Shown: positions 14,564 to 16,662 of the stretch, in pieces
Layout: every line of letters starts with the position of its first letter
Numbering within the stretch: position 1 is the first letter of the stretch
NCBI GenBank assembly: GCA_003476445.1
Contig: DMUF01000248.1
Span: forward strand, 1 to 16,662
DNA length: 16,662 nucleotides
Direction: 5' to 3'
Source: Gammaproteobacteria bacterium
GTDB taxonomy: Bacteria > Pseudomonadota > Gammaproteobacteria > Pseudomonadales > Azotimanducaceae
Notes under the pieces: generated by a model
Databases searched by the model: none
What the model was told of the DNA's origin: nothing
The model's input: the letters and a program-made list of their open reading frames with translations, nothing else
Position numbers and translations under genes: made by a program

Positions 14564-16372
14564 TTACTGGGCGCTGGCAGCCGCTGCGGACGTTGGCGTA
14601 GCCGATGTGAGCGCTCTCGGTGCGATCGCTGCGCACGCGTCGGTAATCGGCATCGGTCGCCCGAACAAATACCCCTGTGCAAAATCGCAACCTTGAGCGA
14701 CGAGGAAACGCTGCTGCGCGGTGGTTTCCACACCCTCGGCGACAACGGTCACGTGCAATCGATGCGCCATCGCGATCACCGCGGCGGTGATCGCTGAGTC
14801 ATCTCCGTTCGTGGGAATGTCACGGATGAAGGACTGGTCGATTTTGATCGCCGTGATCGGGAACTTGCGCAGATAGTTGAGCGACGAATAGCCGGTGCCG
14901 AAGTCGTCAATCGTGATACGCGCGCCCAGAGCGGCGAGTCGGTGCACCATCGCCGAGGTGGTCTCGATATCGTGCATCAGCATGGTTTCGGTGATCTCGA
15001 ACTCGAGATGGCGCGGATCGATACCGGTGCGTGCGATCGCGTGTTCGATCTCGGATACGAGGCTTGCATCGCGAAATTGCCGTGGAGAAACGTTGATGCC
15101 GATACTTAAGGGGCGCCCGGCGTGGCGGATCAGCTGCACCGCATCCTCGCAGACTTGCTGCATGATCCACCGACCCATGTCGATGATGATGCCGGTGTCC
15201 TCAGCGATCGTGATGAAATCGCCCGGCGCGAGCGTGCCGAGTTCGGGATGCCCCCAGCGTAACAGGCTCTCGAACCCGATCACGCGCCCGGTCGCAGTTT
15301 CAACCACAGGCTGGTACACCATGCTGAACTCGCTGCGGGCAAGGGCCTGGCGCAGCTCCTGCTCCACCTGCAGGCGATGGCTCAGGTGTGCATGCAGGGA
15401 TTCGCTGTAGTACTGGTGGTTGTTCCGACCCTGCTCCTTCGCCCGGTACATGGCGAGGTCCGCGTTCTTCAGCAGCTGGTTCGGATCGGTACCGTCGTCG
15501 GGTATCAGCGTGATGCCAATGCTGGTAGTAACGCCGATGTCGTGGTGACCCAATCGTATCGGTTGCTTCAGCACCTCGAAGATACGGCTTGCAACCTCTG
15601 CTGCGGCCTGGGGGCTCGCGATGTCTTCGAGCAGCACGCAGAATTCATCGCCTCCAGTGCGGGCGACGGTGTCCACGCTGCGAACGCAGCTCACGAGCCG
15701 CGCGGCCACCTCGCACAGAAGCTGGTCGCCGGAGTCGTGACCAAGGGTGTCGTTCACGCGTTTGAACTGGTCAAGATCAAGATACAGCAGCGCGGCGCGG
15801 CTCTGATCGCGCCGGCTGCGCTCCACCGTTTGCGTCAGGCGCTCGTTGAACAGGCGCCGATTACCAAGATCGGTGAGCGTGTCGTAGAACGCTAGGCGCT
15901 CCATGGCGCGCTGGCTGTTCTTGGTGTCGGTGATGTCGGCGAGCAGCACGATGCCGAAGAGCGGGGCATCGTGATCCGAACGATGCACCATGAGATGAAG
16001 ATTGGCCCAGACCTCGCTGCCATCACGCGCGTGCAGCTGCCATTCCGAGCGGCATACCCGCCCGCCCTGGCGAATGACCGTCTTCAGGTCGGAGAGCAGA
16101 GTGATGGCCGCCTCGCGCGGAACGAGCGTCTCGAGCAGAGTCCGGTCGAGCGCACCCGGCGTAAAACCGAGCATGTCTTCCGCGAATGGGTTCGCCTCGA
16201 GCACGGTGCCGTCAAAATCAATCAGCAGAATGCCGATCGGCGCATTCAGGAACGTGTCATTCAGGCGCGCTGACGACCGCGGTCGCGCGTTCCCGGCGCG
16301 CAATGGAGCGGCAATCGCTCGCGCGCTGCCCTGTTCCCGCTCACGTGCGTCGCTGTGGCGCAATTGTCCCAT
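14564..16372 (-). CDS. PAS-GGDEF-EAL cyclic-di-GMP signalling protein
   Basis: A soluble 602-residue protein that can make and/or break c-di-GMP. A PAS domain (about 38-150: NAPIGILLIDFDGTVLEANPF in parts, then the DITDTK linker) senses an unknown signal. The GGDEF domain (about 158-325) has YLDLDQFKRVNDTLGH, an intact GGDEF at 240-244, and an RSVD inhibitory I-site at 231-234, five residues before it. The EAL domain (about 340-585) has Glu368 in ESLLRW, Asn427 in INVSP, Glu459 in EITE, Asp489-Asp490 in IDDFGTGYSS, Lys510 in IKID and Glu546 in AEGVET, so phosphodiesterase residues are all present. No membrane segment is visible. The ATG at 16372 has only GGA as a weak binding site. It lies 48 bp upstream of the crotonase gene, in the same direction. 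Confidence 0.93.
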   Translation of the reverse strand: MGQLRHSDAREREQGSARAIAAPLRAGNARPRSSARLNDTFLNAPIGILLIDFDGTVLEANPFAEDMLGFTPGALDRTLLETLVPREAAITLLSDLKTVIRQGGRVCRSEWQLHARDGSEVWANLHLMVHRSDHDAPLFGIVLLADITDTKNSQRAMERLAFYDTLTDLGNRRLFNERLTQTVERSRRDQSRAALLYLDLDQFKRVNDTLGHDSGDQLLCEVAARLVSCVRSVDTVARTGGDEFCVLLEDIASPQAAAEVASRIFEVLKQPIRLGHHDIGVTTSIGITLIPDDGTDPNQLLKNADLAMYRAKEQGRNNHQYYSESLHAHLSHRLQVEQELRQALARSEFSMVYQPVVETATGRVIGFESLLRWGHPELGTLAPGDFITIAEDTGIIIDMGRWIMQQVCEDAVQLIRHAGRPLSIGINVSPRQFRDASLVSEIEHAIARTGIDPRHLEFEITETMLMHDIETTSAMVHRLAALGARITIDDFGTGYSSLNYLRKFPITAIKIDQSFIRDIPTNGDDSAITAAVIAMAHRLHVTVVAEGVETTAQQRFLVAQGCDFAQGYLFGRPMPITDACAAIAPRALTSATPTSAAAASAQ

Positions 16373-16539
16373 CGATGATTCCGACCCGGGTCTGGTGATG
16401 ACGCCCTGAGCGCAGGGTGTCGGCCTGCGACGCAGCCTTCGCCTAACGGATTTGCGGCTACGTCAGCTTCAAGGTAGACGCAAGCGGCCGGGTACTTGGT
16501 GAAGCACCTCACAAAGTGGGTGCTCCGAGGGGGAAATGC
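16373..16539. other. Gap between the partial gene and the PAS-GGDEF-EAL gene
   Basis: These 167 bases should hold the leader, and perhaps the promoter, of the PAS-GGDEF-EAL gene. I see a short perfect inverted repeat, CTGCGACGCAG, at 16425-16435 and the stronger hairpin at 16503-16524 listed separately. No clear -35/-10 pair and no known riboswitch motif, including c-di-GMP riboswitches, were recognised. Confidence 0.4.
16503..16524 (-). terminator. Hairpin downstream of the partial gene, possible terminator
   Basis: In - strand RNA AGCACC pairs with GGUGCU and CAC with GUG, with one bulged A and a UUU loop. It begins 15 bases past the stop of the partial gene. No U-run follows, so termination is uncertain; it could equally be a leader structure of the PAS-GGDEF-EAL transcript. 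Confidence 0.35.
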
Positions 16540-16662
16540 TCAGCGCCGGCGGTTGGGGCCCGTGCGTTCGGCGACTTCGGCCATCCAGCGCCGATGCCCT
16601 TCGGGGTCGAGGATCATTGATGCGAAGTAGAGCAGCAGGTCGCGGTGCTGCTCGGTGAGCTG
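16540..16662 (-). CDS. 3' end of an unidentified gene (partial)
   Basis: The last 40 codons and stop of a - strand gene whose start lies beyond the right edge. The visible tail begins QLTEQHRDLLLYFASMILDP, continues with a WMAEVAERTG stretch and ends in three arginines before TGA at 16542-16540. It is mostly helical in character with charged residues and no membrane segment. I do not recognise the family. Reading is supported by an open frame to the window edge and by codons rich in G/C at third positions. It points the same way as the PAS-GGDEF-EAL gene, 167 bases upstream of it. Confidence 0.55.
   Translation of the reverse strand, partial: QLTEQHRDLLLYFASMILDPEGHRRWMAEVAERTGPNRRR

Noticed and set aside
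16441..16447. GCCTAAC / GTTAGGC, matching the 7-base integron recombination core (GTTRRRY)
   Set aside because: No partner core at a suitable distance and no attC-like folded inverted repeats around it; a lone 7-mer is expected by chance.
16261..16512. Cys-containing small open frame upstream of and into the PAS-GGDEF-EAL gene
   Set aside because: Out of frame with and largely overlapping the start of the well-supported gene; GTG start without a ribosome binding site; no family resemblance.
1..16662. CRISPR arrays, tRNA/rRNA genes, insertion sequences, prophage or toxin-antitoxin genes
   Set aside because: No regularly spaced repeats, no cloverleaf or rRNA-like stretches and no transposase, integrase or toxin motifs were seen on either strand.

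Overview
The window is GC-rich and densely packed. It looks like chromosomal DNA of a heterotrophic proteobacterium, most likely a gammaproteobacterium. The main pointers are a Zur repressor close to the E. coli type, an ArgE-type acetylornithine deacetylase and a PAS-GGDEF-EAL protein. A wax-ester-synthase-like acyltransferase, a DUF2993/LmeA-like protein and two luciferase-like (LLM) oxidoreductases give it a flavour often met in lipid- or hydrocarbon-using bacteria and in actinobacteria. There are no rRNA or tRNA genes, CRISPR arrays, insertion sequences or phage genes that I can see. No gene-free stretch exceeds 300 bases.

Layout. (1) 1-2205: a WS/DGAT acyltransferase on + runs tail-to-tail into a DUF2993-like gene on -, with a 26 bp overlap of coding ends. 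(2) 1498-3637 on -: an aldehyde dehydrogenase followed 28 bp later by the DUF2993-like gene. (3) 3742-4896 on +: argE, divergent from the aldehyde dehydrogenase across a 104 bp gap with a 12 bp palindrome, and convergent with the next gene. (4) 4909-6581 on -: zur and an M19 dipeptidase, joined by an ATGATGA start/stop overlap. (5) 6732-8428 on +: an LLM oxidoreductase and a short-chain dehydrogenase joined by TGATG. The 150 bp gap before them holds two interlocked inverted repeats. (6) 8473-14515 on -: a probable six-gene operon encoding a crotonase-fold enzyme, an OppA-like binding protein, DppB- and DppC-like permeases, a second LLM oxidoreductase and a DMT/EamA transporter. The last four genes overlap or nearly touch. 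(7) 14564-16372 on -: a PAS-GGDEF-EAL c-di-GMP protein just upstream, separated by a hairpin that would bury the ribosome binding site of the crotonase gene. (8) 16540-16662: the 3' end of an unidentified gene on -.

How the genes may work together. The six-gene block reads as an uptake-and-processing unit: capture in the periplasm, import, flavin-type oxidation, acyl-CoA-type chemistry, and a DMT carrier for a product or co-substrate. It encodes no ABC ATPase in this window, so the importer must borrow one or have it elsewhere. Region 4 puts a zinc-sensing repressor in the same transcript as a predicted zinc dipeptidase, with a second predicted metal hydrolase (ArgE) facing it. No single feature is a proven new system. 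The points most worth checking are the ATPase-less ABC/LLM operon, the SD-sequestering hairpin in front of it, the zur-dipeptidase coupling, and the interlocked repeats upstream of the first LLM gene.
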